From contig CAIYCZ010000146.1 of the NCBI GenBank assembly GCA_903924805.1, forward strand, positions 1 to 20,262: a DNA stretch of 20,262 nt. Reading direction: 5' to 3'. This document shows, piece by piece, positions 1-8,201 of this stretch; the stretch's first letter is position 1, and each line of letters begins with the position of its first letter. This stretch comes from an uncultured delta proteobacterium. GTDB taxonomy: Bacteria > Desulfobacterota > WTBG01 > CAIYCZ01. The position numbers and the translations under genes are program-made. The notes beneath the pieces were generated by a model that was given only the letters and a program-made list of their open reading frames with translations, did no database searches and was not told the origin of the DNA.

Positions 1-120
1 CTGATACCGCTGTTTTCATACCTAAAGGGTACCTTATGGTTATACTTTTGTCAATACTATTTTTAATTAAAAACAGTAATCTCTCGCAAAGGCGCAAAGT
101 AAAAATTAGAGAATCATTTT
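1..120. other. Intergenic DNA at the left edge, AT-rich
   Basis: This stretch lies downstream of the 3D-domain gene and has no convincing ORF. It holds a 14-bp AT-only palindrome at 60-73 (five T, AATT, five A). It also has a TTGACA on the minus strand (plus-strand positions 49-54) that could be a -35 box reading out of the window, but the hexamer 17 bp further on is only 3 of 6 to TATAAT. A CGCAAAGGCGCAAAG motif at about 87-101 looks like a short direct repeat. Confidence 0.4.
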
Positions 121-672
121 TCAGTTTTTCTTCTTAGTTCTCTTCACCACCCTCACCTTCAGCTTCTTCCTTCCCCACTCCAGGGCATCCTGGTGGCTTC
201 TGAAAAATACCTCGATGTGATTTCCCCTGAGGCCGGAACCGGTATCGTGAACTTCACCCCACCCATAGCCGGGAACATACATCGCGGTGCCAAAGGAATA
301 TCTGGTCAGGTCTGCAGCAATGACCCCTCTGGCTGCCGTGCTTCCATCAGCGGTAATTCCCACCTGTTTGCGCTTTCCTTTGTTAGGACCCGCTATATAT
401 ACCGGCATGAAGAAGTGGAAGATGCTTCTTTTCCACAGACAGCATTTCTGGCAGCCGCAGTAGGCAGTTACTTCCATGGGTATAATAACGCCTTTTTCTT
501 TAGGAATGGTTATGGGGATTTCAGGCTCCTTTACCGCGATAAGAGAGCAGGAGCTTATAAAAAGACCGGAAACAATGAGAATAAAAAATACCACGAAGGC
601 AAGAGCGGGTAATTGACCGGAGTTAAAACACAGTTGGTATTTAGCGTCTTTTAAATCGTTTTTCAATCTCAT
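121..672 (-). CDS. 3D-domain lipoprotein (putative peptidoglycan-acting or cell-wall protein)
   Basis: The 183-residue product has a basic N-terminus, a hydrophobic segment at about residues 21-40 and a lipobox-like I39-S-S-C42, so it is probably lipidated and exported. The C-terminal half matches the 3D domain (named for three conserved Asp), the fold of the C-terminal part of MltA and of Bacillus YabE/YocH-type proteins. Family signatures seen are VTAYCGC at about 68-74, GVIAAD (D121), a GYG-like turn at 135-137, DTG (D143) and NHIEVFF. The third family Asp is Glu here (E154). A Cys-rich stretch at 72-78 (CGCQKCC) lies before the domain. The start overlaps the last 32 nt of mutL and has no clear Shine-Dalgarno site, which suggests translational coupling. 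The function is inferred from the domain; substrate and enzymatic activity are unknown. Confidence 0.85.
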   Translation of the reverse strand: MRLKNDLKDAKYQLCFNSGQLPALAFVVFFILIVSGLFISSCSLIAVKEPEIPITIPKEKGVIIPMEVTAYCGCQKCCLWKRSIFHFFMPVYIAGPNKGKRKQVGITADGSTAARGVIAADLTRYSFGTAMYVPGYGWGEVHDTGSGLRGNHIEVFFRSHQDALEWGRKKLKVRVVKRTKKKN

Positions 673-2437
673 GCGTTGTCACAGAAAACATGGTTGGCCT
701 TCCATGCGGGCAGGTATGAGGATTTTGTGCACTGCCGAGTTTTCTGATGAGATGAAGCATTTCACGCTCATCAAGCATTTTACCTGCCTTAACCGTGCGG
801 GTTTTACACGCAAGCGCTGCAGCTATGGTCTTTTCACGCTCCTCTTTTGACTGGCTCAAGGATTCTTCCATCAGCTCGTGCAGGGTGTCGGTGAGCACCT
901 TTATGCTGTCGCCGTCAGCCAGAAAAGCCGGCACTGCATCAACGGCAAATGTTCCACCACCCAGGCTGTTTATGCCAAAGCCGATGCGCTGAAAATCTGT
1001 CAGGCAGTCCTCCATAATGCTTCGCTCTTTCTGGTCAAGATGCAGCGTGAGCGGAAATAGAAGCCGCTGGGAATGGGGTGAACTGCGCCTGAAGGAATCA
1101 CATATCGCTTCATAGACGATTCTCTCGTGGGCAGCATGCTGGTCAATAAGCGTAAGTCCATCTCCGGTTTCTGCAACAATATAGGTCCCGTGAATCTGCC
1201 CCAGCACCCGGATAATGCCAAAAGGATAGCCTGCTTCGCATTCTGCCAGTGCCTCCCAAGCACCAGAAGGCATGCTCTGATCCTTTGACAAATAGAATGG
1301 TTCTCCTCTGCCTTCTGCTGGTTCTTCAGCTGTCTTCCATTGTGCAGCCTCTTCCCTCAATGCAGCAAATGACCGTGGCTCAGATTTCTCAGGATATGCC
1401 GGGTGATAGGGGGCGTCTGCGGTGTGTGCGCCGGTCTGGACATATATACCTCTTTCAGAAAACGTTTTTCTAATCGCTCGTATAAGGATATCCTGAATAA
1501 ACCGCTCATTCAGCAAGCGTACTTCCCGTTTGGCAGGGTGAATGTTTACGTCAACAGCAGTCGGGTCTATCTCGAAAAAGAGTATGGCACGTGGATACCG
1601 GTCACGCTCCATAAATTCTTCATATGCCCTTTGCAGCGCAAAGCTTAAGGATAGTGAGCGCACCGGGCGCCTGTTTATGAAGAATTTCTGACCGGAACGG
1701 TTAACTCTGTTATTATCCGGTGTCCCGATATAGCCGGATATGGTAATCCCCTCCCGGTCTGTGTTTAACGGAAGGAGGTGTTCGCTAATAGCAGAGGAAT
1801 AAATCTGCTCAATTCTCTGAATAAGGCTTCCGCCTGCAGGATAACCGGCTGCTTCCACGCCGCTCTTATGCAGGGTAAAGGCAACGTCCGGAAAGGCAAG
1901 GGAAACACTATCAAACACCTCTGCGATGGCAGCATATTCAGCACCCTCGGATTTTAGAAATTTTTTTCGTGCCGGGGTATTGAAAAAAAGGTCTGCCACC
2001 TCAATGCTGGTTCCGGGAGGAGTCATGCACTCTTTTACGGATTCAATAACCCCCCCGGCGGCTTTCAGACTGGTCCCGGTTTCTGCTGCAGACTGTCTGG
2101 TAATGAGGGAAAGCCGGGAGATGGCAGCTATGCTTGGCAGGGCTTCCCCGCGGAAACCCAGGGTTTGAATCCGTTCAATATCTTCAACGCTTGAAATTTT
2201 GCTGGTTGCATGGCGGAGCAGGCAGTGCCGGACATCCTCTTTGTCCATGCCAGAGCCATCATCAGTGACCCTGATCATACTCTTGCCGCCGTGGCTGACT
2301 GAAACTGAAATGGCTTTTGCACCGGCATCAAGAGAATTCTCTATAAGCTCTTTCACCACAGAGCCCGGACGCTCTACCACCTCGCCTGCTGCAATTTTGT
2401 TGGCAATCTGTTCTGAAAGTATTTTTATCTGGCCCAT
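641..2437 (-). CDS. mutL: DNA mismatch repair protein MutL
   Basis: MutL links mismatch recognition by MutS to strand incision. This 598-residue protein has the N-terminal GHKL ATPase motifs: KELIENSLDAGA (E30, N34), DDGSGM at about 59-64 and TLGFRGEALPSI at about 92-103. A poorly conserved linker follows at about 330-400, then the C-terminal dimerisation domain. That domain carries the metal-dependent endonuclease motif DQHA-x2-E-x4-E (D432 to E443), plus ACK and CPHGRP motifs near the end. This is the form found in bacteria that lack MutH, so MutL itself probably nicks the strand. The start fits the family (MGQIKILSEQIANKIAAGE), but no good Shine-Dalgarno precedes it; a 14-bp palindrome sits there instead. 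mutS lies 89 nt upstream on the same strand. Confidence 0.97.
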   Translation of the reverse strand: MGQIKILSEQIANKIAAGEVVERPGSVVKELIENSLDAGAKAISVSVSHGGKSMIRVTDDGSGMDKEDVRHCLLRHATSKISSVEDIERIQTLGFRGEALPSIAAISRLSLITRQSAAETGTSLKAAGGVIESVKECMTPPGTSIEVADLFFNTPARKKFLKSEGAEYAAIAEVFDSVSLAFPDVAFTLHKSGVEAAGYPAGGSLIQRIEQIYSSAISEHLLPLNTDREGITISGYIGTPDNNRVNRSGQKFFINRRPVRSLSLSFALQRAYEEFMERDRYPRAILFFEIDPTAVDVNIHPAKREVRLLNERFIQDILIRAIRKTFSERGIYVQTGAHTADAPYHPAYPEKSEPRSFAALREEAAQWKTAEEPAEGRGEPFYLSKDQSMPSGAWEALAECEAGYPFGIIRVLGQIHGTYIVAETGDGLTLIDQHAAHERIVYEAICDSFRRSSPHSQRLLFPLTLHLDQKERSIMEDCLTDFQRIGFGINSLGGGTFAVDAVPAFLADGDSIKVLTDTLHELMEESLSQSKEEREKTIAAALACKTRTVKAGKMLDEREMLHLIRKLGSAQNPHTCPHGRPTMFSVTTHEIEKRFKRR

Positions 2438-2526
2438 ACTTGTATCATGATACAGAATTCATGATGCGGGATGCATCGCAGATGGTATAACGGGAGAATG
2501 GTATAGCATGGATCGTGTGTCGTGTG
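2438..2526 (-). repeat. mutS-mutL spacer with a 14-bp palindrome and degenerate short repeats
   Basis: A perfect palindrome TGTATCATGATACA lies at 2441-2454, ending 3 bp before the mutL start codon. ATCATGA occurs twice about 14 bp apart, TATACCAT twice, and CACGACACACGA-like repeats lie next to the mutS stop. The spacer has no T-run terminator and no consensus promoter, so mutL is probably read through from mutS. The palindrome occupies the place where a ribosome binding site would be expected. Confidence 0.6.
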
Positions 2527-5232
2527 TCATGAATCCTTCACTTCTTCTGCTTCACCGGAATTTTCAGAGAGCTCTTTCTTCCACTTGGTGAGCTTGATGA
2601 GCGCCTCAAGAGGCGTTATGGCAAGGGGATCAAGGGACTGTATTTCACGTATGACCGGATGGTCTTCAGCAGATATATTAGGAAATAACTGCTCAACAAG
2701 GGTTTCTTTTTCTTTACCTTTATCAATGAGATTCAAAAGCGGTGGTATGACCTGCACCTCTTCTCCTCTTCGCTTCTCCAGAATCTTGCTCACCGACAAT
2801 TCTGTTATCCGTTCCTCTTCCAGACAGAGCAGGATCTCCTGGGCACGGTTGATTATGCCTGCGGGCAGGCCGGCAAGCTTTCCCACATGGATACCGTAGC
2901 TCCGGTCAGCCCCTCCGGGGACAACTTTGCGCAGAAATAAAATTCCTTCTTCAAGCTCCTTTACCGTGACATTATAGTTTTTTATTCCTTCCCGGTGGTC
3001 ACCGAGTTCCGTCAGCTCATGATAGTGCGTGGCAAAAAGAGTCTTCGGGCGAAACTCCTTGTTCTGATTGAGATATTCGCAGACTGCCCAGGCAATGCTT
3101 ACCCCGTCAAAGGTTGATGTGCCCCTGCCGATCTCATCAAAAACGAGCAGGCTGCGTGACGTGGCATTGTGCAGGATATTGGCGGTTTCATTCATCTCCA
3201 CCATAAAGGTGCTTTCTCCGCGGGCAATGTTATCAGCAGCGCCGATGCGGGTAAATACCCGGTCCACGACTCCTATGCGGGCTTCCCGCGCCGGCACAAA
3301 CGACCCCATCTGTGCCATAAGCACGAGCAGCGCCACCTGCCTGATAAAGGTGGATTTACCTGCCATGTTCGGACCGGTGATGATGAGAAGCTGATTTTCC
3401 CGGTTATCCAGCTGTACATCATTTTCGATAAACTGCCCGGAACCTATCATTTGCTCAACGATAGGGTGGCGGCCCCCCTTGATTAATACGGCCCGGCTGT
3501 CAGAGACGTCAGGCTTGCAAAAATTATATTTTAGTGCTGCACTTGCCAGTGCTGATGCCACATCAAGGACGGCAACAGCTTCAGCAGTCATCTGAATTTC
3601 TGAAACAAACTGCAGGACATAGCTTCTCACCTCTTCAAAAATCTGATACTCACGTTCGCACGCCCGCTGGTCTGCCCCAAGAATTTTTTCCTCGTATTCT
3701 TTCAGCTCGGGAATGGTAAACCGCTCTGCATTGACCAGGGTTTGTTTCCGGACATACCGGTCTGGAATCATGGAGAGGTTAGCCTTAGTTGCTTCAATAT
3801 AGTAGCCAAACACTTTGTTGTATTTTATTTTAAGAGATTTAATGCCGGTCTTTTCTATCTCCTGCGCCTGCAGGGAAACGATCCATTCTTTTGCATTGCG
3901 CGATACGTCACGGAGATCATCCAGCTCCCCGCTGTATCCCCTTTTAATGATGCCGCCGGCCCGCACCCCCGGCGGCGGACTGTCAACAAATGCCAGATGA
4001 ATTCGTGCTGCAACTTCCTTCAGATCAAACAGGTTATCCCCCTGGCGGCAGATGAGGTTACTTCCCCGTGCTGAAATGGTGGCCCGCAGGTCAGGAATTG
4101 TCTCAAGAGAAATTCCCAGGGCAACGAGGTCCCGTGCTGAGGGGGTGCCGCAGTTAATCCGGGCGATGAGCCGCTCGATGTCTTTAATCGATTTTAGATG
4201 GCCTTTGAGCGTATGCAATGTCGTTTGGTTGTGAACCAGCTCTTCCACTGCATCAAGCCGTTCGTTTATCTTTACCGGATCAATGAGGGGCCGTTTGATC
4301 CACAGGGAAAGAAGGCGTGCTCCCATAGGCGTTAAGGTTTCATCAAGCAGCCGGTAGAGCGAGGGGACCTGTTTATCTTCTGCGCTGACAGAAATTAATT
4401 CCAGATTTTTCAGGGTCTGCTTATCCAGTGCCATGTAGTCTGATGAGAAAAAGGGGAGGGGTTTTTTGAGGTGCTTGAGCGACTTGTGAAGGTTATCTTT
4501 CAGGTAATACAGAAGCGCTCCTGCAGATGCCGTTCCGGCAGGAAGTTCCGCAATCCCCAGGCTGCTTAAAGATGAAATATGAAACTGCTCAAGGATCCGG
4601 AGTGCTGCCTCATCCACATCAAAGATCCAGTCATCATACTCATTTATTACCCAGTTGTGATCTCTGTCAAGGGGGCTGCTTTTTAAAAAACCTGCATCTG
4701 ATTTTTTCGAAACAACAAACTCCCGCGGGCTTAAGCGAAGGATTTCTGCCAGCAGCTCATCCGTGTTTTCAAATTCGCCCAGCCGAAAACTTCCGGTGCC
4801 AAGATCAAGGTAGGCAAGGCCCCACCGGTCTTTTTTCTGGTATATCGCTGCAATATAGGTGCACTCATTTCTTTCCCCGGTTTCATCTTCAAGATTGGTG
4901 GCAGGCGTTACCATGCGTACGATCTCCCGTTTAACGATCCCTCTGGCAAGCTTGGGATCCTCTACCTGATCGCATATGGCAACCTTGAACCCTTCGCGGG
5001 TGAGCCGGTTAATATAGCCCTGCGCTGCATGATAGGGTATCCCGCACATGGGCACACGGCTTTCACCCCCGCCATCCCTCCCGGTTAGGGTAATATCAAG
5101 AATGGCGGAGGCCCGCTTGGCATCCTCAAAAAACATCTCATAGAAATCTCCGAGCCGGAAAAAAAGGATGGTATCCGCGGAGAGGGTCTTTTTGATTGAC
5201 TGATACTGGCGTATCATGGGAGTGAATGACAT
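2527..5232 (-). CDS. mutS: DNA mismatch repair protein MutS
   Basis: MutS recognises mispaired bases and small loops and is an ABC-type ATPase. The 901-residue product is somewhat longer than E. coli MutS (853). Domain I begins at the start (TPMIRQYQ) and holds the mismatch-contacting F-x-E motif, F30-Y31-E32. The C-terminal ATPase domain has Walker A GPNMAGKST at 620-628, Walker B LLVFDEIGRGTSTFDG and a FATHYHEL switch. After the ATPase, a Glu/Lys-rich tail probably mediates oligomerisation. The ATG start is 8 nt after the stop of the RNase H-like fragment, and a weak GAGG lies about 9 nt upstream. Its mutL partner follows immediately, so the pair is probably cotranscribed. All catalytic motifs are intact. 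Confidence 0.98.
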   Translation of the reverse strand: MSFTPMIRQYQSIKKTLSADTILFFRLGDFYEMFFEDAKRASAILDITLTGRDGGGESRVPMCGIPYHAAQGYINRLTREGFKVAICDQVEDPKLARGIVKREIVRMVTPATNLEDETGERNECTYIAAIYQKKDRWGLAYLDLGTGSFRLGEFENTDELLAEILRLSPREFVVSKKSDAGFLKSSPLDRDHNWVINEYDDWIFDVDEAALRILEQFHISSLSSLGIAELPAGTASAGALLYYLKDNLHKSLKHLKKPLPFFSSDYMALDKQTLKNLELISVSAEDKQVPSLYRLLDETLTPMGARLLSLWIKRPLIDPVKINERLDAVEELVHNQTTLHTLKGHLKSIKDIERLIARINCGTPSARDLVALGISLETIPDLRATISARGSNLICRQGDNLFDLKEVAARIHLAFVDSPPPGVRAGGIIKRGYSGELDDLRDVSRNAKEWIVSLQAQEIEKTGIKSLKIKYNKVFGYYIEATKANLSMIPDRYVRKQTLVNAERFTIPELKEYEEKILGADQRACEREYQIFEEVRSYVLQFVSEIQMTAEAVAVLDVASALASAALKYNFCKPDVSDSRAVLIKGGRHPIVEQMIGSGQFIENDVQLDNRENQLLIITGPNMAGKSTFIRQVALLVLMAQMGSFVPAREARIGVVDRVFTRIGAADNIARGESTFMVEMNETANILHNATSRSLLVFDEIGRGTSTFDGVSIAWAVCEYLNQNKEFRPKTLFATHYHELTELGDHREGIKNYNVTVKELEEGILFLRKVVPGGADRSYGIHVGKLAGLPAGIINRAQEILLCLEEERITELSVSKILEKRRGEEVQVIPPLLNLIDKGKEKETLVEQLFPNISAEDHPVIREIQSLDPLAITPLEALIKLTKWKKELSENSGEAEEVKDS

Positions 5233-5240
5233 GGCATGCC

Positions 5241-5411
5241 TCAGACAACAGAATGAGCCTGTGCGGTGAGCATATCTTCGTTATCAAGTGCTTCATTGAC
5301 GAGGCGGTCTGCCTCTGTATTCTTTTCCCTGCTTATGGGGATGCGTTCATACCCGAGGAATAAGCTTAAAAGCTTTTTAGCATCGTCAAAAAGGACTTTA
5401 TCTTTTTTCAT
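5241..5411 (-). CDS. RNase H-like C-terminal fragment, possibly a pseudogene remnant
   Basis: This 56-codon ORF sits between the zinc-ribbon gene and mutS. Its middle, ISREKNTEADRLVNEALDN (about residues 26-44), matches the last helix of bacterial RNase HI-like proteins, where R/H-E-x-N-x-EAD-x-LA(N) carries the final catalytic Asp (here D34). The preceding LFDDAKKLLSLFLGYERI resembles the helix and strand before it. The first three acidic residues of the RNase H site, and about 90 residues in all, are missing. An in-frame TAA lies only 15 nt upstream of the ATG, inside the end of the neighbouring gene, so the domain cannot extend further. No Shine-Dalgarno site is evident. Related genomes often have a full RNase H-like gene beside the COG1579 zinc-ribbon gene (recalled, not checked). 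A deletion remnant is most likely, but the frame is still open and a small functional protein is not excluded. Confidence 0.55.
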   Translation of the reverse strand: MKKDKVLFDDAKKLLSLFLGYERIPISREKNTEADRLVNEALDNEDMLTAQAHSVV

Positions 5412-5422
5412 GGCAGCTGTTT

Positions 5423-6169
5423 TTATTTACCCGGTATTCCCGTATCAGTTTTTATGTGCTCAGGTTCATGTTCGATATACAGAATTCTTCTGCAACTGGG
5501 GCAGTGTATAATATCATCGCCGGTTATCACCAGATTATATATCTGCGGAGGGATTTTCATATTGCATCCCAGGCACAGCTCATTGCGGGTCATTACTACC
5601 GCAAGGCCGTGCTTTGCTTCCCGGAGGATAGTATAGTCACGAAGGGCTTGAGGGTTTATTTCCTTAACCAGTGCTTCCCGCTTCTCTTTTTGCCCTTCAA
5701 TGTCCTGCAGATATTGATTGAGGGCTTCCTCTACCTGTTTCTTTTTCTGGGCATACTCGGCTCTGGTTTTTTTTAGATGCTCCTCGTTCTTTTTCAGCGC
5801 ACCTCTCAGTGATTCCATCTGTTCCATTATTTCAAGTATTTCATCTTCCTGTTTCTTTACCGATTCCTTAATCCCTTCTATCTCCTGGAGGGCTGCCTGA
5901 TACTCCTTGTTAGTCTTTATGGAAAACAGTTTGTCCTGGGCTTTTCCCCTGCGCCCGAGCACGTCATCCAGTGCCCACTCCAGTCTCCGGTGCTCTTTTT
6001 CAAGGTTCTGGAGTTCTTCTTTTTGTTTTGCAAACGTACCTTCCTCTCCCGTTAATTCGTGTTCAATCGCTTCGATGTCATCATAATACTTCTTTTTTAT
6101 TTCTTCAGATTTCTGTAGCTGTGTATCAATTGCCTGGATTTTAATCAGAAGCTTGAGCTGGTTTTCCAA
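5423..6169 (-). CDS. Coiled-coil C4-type zinc-ribbon protein (COG1579 family)
   Basis: The start is taken as TTG at 6169, which has a strong AAGGAGGA about 4-5 nt upstream and begins LENQLKLLIKIQAIDTQL, typical of the family. Longer in-frame versions would run through the terminator hairpin at 6214-6244. The 248-residue protein is mostly a long Glu/Lys/Gln-rich coiled coil (about 10-190). A zinc ribbon follows with two CxxC pairs, C199/C202 (CLGC) and C223/C226 (CPSC). Homologues include Myxococcus CdsZ and Helicobacter HP0958/FlgZ. They are thought to act as adaptors or in nucleic-acid binding, but no single function covers the family. No flagellar gene is in the window. The gene is followed after 11 nt by the RNase H-like fragment. 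Confidence 0.88.
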   Translation of the reverse strand: MENQLKLLIKIQAIDTQLQKSEEIKKKYYDDIEAIEHELTGEEGTFAKQKEELQNLEKEHRRLEWALDDVLGRRGKAQDKLFSIKTNKEYQAALQEIEGIKESVKKQEDEILEIMEQMESLRGALKKNEEHLKKTRAEYAQKKKQVEEALNQYLQDIEGQKEKREALVKEINPQALRDYTILREAKHGLAVVMTRNELCLGCNMKIPPQIYNLVITGDDIIHCPSCRRILYIEHEPEHIKTDTGIPGK

Positions 6170-6213
6170 AGAATCCTCCTTGTATTGTACCGTTATGCAC
6201 GGGATTTTTTCAT

Positions 6214-6244
6214 AAAAAAATGCACCCGATAGGGGTGCATTTTT
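6214..6244 (-). terminator. Rho-independent terminator after the rpoD-tRNA unit
   Basis: A perfect 12-bp inverted repeat has arms at 6216-6227 (AAAAATGCACCC) and 6233-6244 with a 5-nt loop, and is followed on the minus strand by a T run. Because both flanks are A/T runs it could work in both directions. It ends the rpsU-dnaG-rpoD-tRNA transcription unit and lies only about 45 nt before the zinc-ribbon start codon. Confidence 0.88.
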
Positions 6245-6337
6245 ATACTTCAGTATATCTGGTGGCACATGTGCTGACCTGTTTATAAGGCCCTGTGGAG
6301 AGACGTGCGTGTACCTTTCGTGTCATAAGAAATTAAC

Positions 6338-6413
6338 TGGTGGGCTCACCAGGATTCGAACCTGGGACCAACCGGTTATGAGCCGGTAGCTCTGCCAGCT
6401 GAGCTATGAGCCC
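6338..6413 (-). tRNA. tRNA with CAT anticodon (elongator Met or Ile2)
   Basis: The 76-nt cloverleaf is complete. The acceptor stem GGGCTCA/TGAGCCC, D stem GCTC/GAGC, anticodon stem ACCGG/CCGGT with loop CTCATAA, and T arm CCAGG-TTCGAAT-CCTGG all pair, and CCA is encoded. Anticodon CAT is shared by elongator tRNA-Met and by tRNA-Ile2, whose C34 is modified to lysidine. Sequence alone does not settle which this is; initiator Met is unlikely because the first acceptor pair is a normal G-C. It lies 9 nt after the rpoD stop codon and is probably cotranscribed with it. Confidence 0.96.
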
Positions 6414-6422
6414 GTTGTTTAT

Positions 6423-8174
6423 TTAATATTCAACAAAACTTTTCAGCTTTTTGTTTCTAATCGGGTGACGGAGTTTCCGCAGCGCTTTTGCTTCTATCTG
6501 ACGGATCCGCTCTCTGGTAACATCAAAGTCCTTGCCAACCTCTTCCAGCGTATGGTCTGCCCTTTCACCGATACCAAAGCGCAGCCTGAGAACCTTTTCT
6601 TCCCGTGGCGTCAGTGTTGCAAGCACGCTTCTGGTTTTTTCTGCCAGGTCATTGTAAACCACAGCATCTATGGGGTTCAATATTTTCTTATCTTCAATGA
6701 AATCACCAAGATGGCTGTCCTCTTCCTCACCAATGGGTGTCTCAAGGGATATAGGCTCTTTGGCTATTTTCAGAACCTTGCGCACCTTATCCAGAGGGAG
6801 TTCCATTTTTTCTGCAATTTCCTCCGGGGTTGGCTCGCGACCGATTTCCTGGACCAGATACCGGGAGGTACGGATAAGCTTATTTATGGTTTCAATCATA
6901 TGCACCGGGATGCGTATGGTCCGCGCCTGATCCGCTATCGCCCGCGTTATTGCCTGGCGTATCCACCACGTGGCATAGGTGCTGAATTTGTAGCCCCGCT
7001 GATATTCAAACTTGTCAACTGCCTTGATGAGACCGATGTTGCCTTCCTGTATAAGGTCCAAAAACTGCAGACCACGGTTAGTGTACTTTTTCGCGAGGCT
7101 TACCACCAGCCGGAGGTTTGAACGAACCAGTTCATCTTTTGCAATCTTGGCTTTCTGCTCTCCCCGGTCAATACATTCTATGGCCTTTTTGAGGCCTGGA
7201 GTTGATAAGCCGCATTCATCCTCAATCTGGTGAATCTGCTTCTGATAGTTTCTAATTTTTTTATCTATACTCTTTATTTCATCAATCGTCAACTTGTGTT
7301 TGCGTTTTTTCCTGTCCCTGCTGGATGGCAGCCTTCCGGCACGAATGACTCTGCGAATCTCTTTAGGATCCATGCCCACGGTCTTGCTGCAGTGCTCTTT
7401 ATCCCGCTCAAGTGTCTCAATCTTTATCAGAAAATTTCTCAGTTTTGAGACTATTTTTTCTATATGCTTAGCCCTGAGGTTTAATTCCTGCAGCAGGGTA
7501 AACAGGGCTTCCCTGTTGCTGTCAATCTTCTGTCGCAAAACCTTTTTTCTGTTTTCGCTCAATTCCTTATTTATTGCAAGACGCTCGCTGGTACGTTCTA
7601 TTTCAGCATACAGCTTCTTGATCTTTTCTACCTGCTCGGTAAAATGAAGAATGTAGCTCTCTTCATCTATTTCATTATCCTCTTCGTCCAGGTCATCTAA
7701 AATATCCCGTATGGAGATGTGCCCGTCTTCCAGCAGGGTTGCCAGCATACACACCTCCTGTATTATCAGAGGAGAATTCAGAACCACCTGCATAACTTCC
7801 TGCTCGCCCTCTTCAATCCGCTTGGCAATCTCGACCTCTTCTTCACGCGATAACAGGGAAACCGATCCCATTTCCTTCAGGTACATGCGGACCGGGTCAT
7901 TAACTTTTCCAAACAGGTCTTTCTCAATTAAGGACCCTTCTTCTTCAGGCTCTTCAAGCTTGTCCACCTTGTGTTTTACCAGCTTAACATTCTGCGATGA
8001 GTCAACAATCTCAATATCCATCTCCCCAAACATCATCATCAGTTCATCAATCTGGTCGGGTGACATGATGTCTGGCGGGAGGATGTCATTAACCTCATCA
8101 TAGGTTAAAAAGCCCTTTTCTTTTCCGATATTAATAAGTTGCTTTACCTCTTCCACTTTGGGTTTCCTGCCCAT
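6423..8174 (-). CDS. rpoD: RNA polymerase primary sigma factor RpoD (sigma-70)
   Basis: The 583-residue protein directs RNA polymerase to housekeeping promoters. Region 1.1 lies at about 1-80. Region 1.2 begins at DPVRMYLKEMG. A charged non-conserved insert follows at about 150-330. Region 2 has the highly conserved ELVRSNLRLVVSLAKKYTNRG and KFSTYATWWIRQAITRAI segments (the -10 reading helix). Region 3 starts at IRIPVHMIETINKL. Region 4 ends with the helix-turn-helix TLEEVGKDFDVTRERIRQIE (-35 reading). The ATG is preceded by AAAGGAGAG about 4-5 nt upstream. dnaG ends 19 nt upstream and the tRNA gene follows 9 nt downstream, so all three appear to share a transcript. It is intact and of normal length. 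Confidence 0.98.
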   Translation of the reverse strand: MGRKPKVEEVKQLINIGKEKGFLTYDEVNDILPPDIMSPDQIDELMMMFGEMDIEIVDSSQNVKLVKHKVDKLEEPEEEGSLIEKDLFGKVNDPVRMYLKEMGSVSLLSREEEVEIAKRIEEGEQEVMQVVLNSPLIIQEVCMLATLLEDGHISIRDILDDLDEEDNEIDEESYILHFTEQVEKIKKLYAEIERTSERLAINKELSENRKKVLRQKIDSNREALFTLLQELNLRAKHIEKIVSKLRNFLIKIETLERDKEHCSKTVGMDPKEIRRVIRAGRLPSSRDRKKRKHKLTIDEIKSIDKKIRNYQKQIHQIEDECGLSTPGLKKAIECIDRGEQKAKIAKDELVRSNLRLVVSLAKKYTNRGLQFLDLIQEGNIGLIKAVDKFEYQRGYKFSTYATWWIRQAITRAIADQARTIRIPVHMIETINKLIRTSRYLVQEIGREPTPEEIAEKMELPLDKVRKVLKIAKEPISLETPIGEEEDSHLGDFIEDKKILNPIDAVVYNDLAEKTRSVLATLTPREEKVLRLRFGIGERADHTLEEVGKDFDVTRERIRQIEAKALRKLRHPIRNKKLKSFVEY

Positions 8175-8190
8175 ATACTCTCCTTTAGGT

Positions 8191-8201
8191 CCCCTACGGG
8201 G
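8191..8201 (-). other. Small hairpin over the dnaG stop codon
   Basis: CCCC-GTA-GGGG on the transcribed strand spans the TAG of dnaG and lies just upstream of the rpoD ribosome binding site. In E. coli the dnaG-rpoD mRNA is processed near this junction. Whether this hairpin has such a role is speculation, because the stem is only 4 bp. Confidence 0.3.

Noticed and set aside
1..54. Minus-strand promoter reading out of the window
   Set aside because: TTGACA is exact, but no acceptable -10 lies at the right spacing and the downstream gene is outside the window.
6170..6268. N-terminal extension of the zinc-ribbon protein by 33 residues
   Set aside because: It runs through a perfect terminator hairpin and has no family similarity. 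TTG at 6169 has a strong Shine-Dalgarno site.
6465..7121. A long plus-strand open frame (218 codons) inside rpoD
   Set aside because: It is antisense to a highly conserved region of rpoD, has no recognisable domain and no ribosome binding site. It is a shadow of rpoD codon usage.
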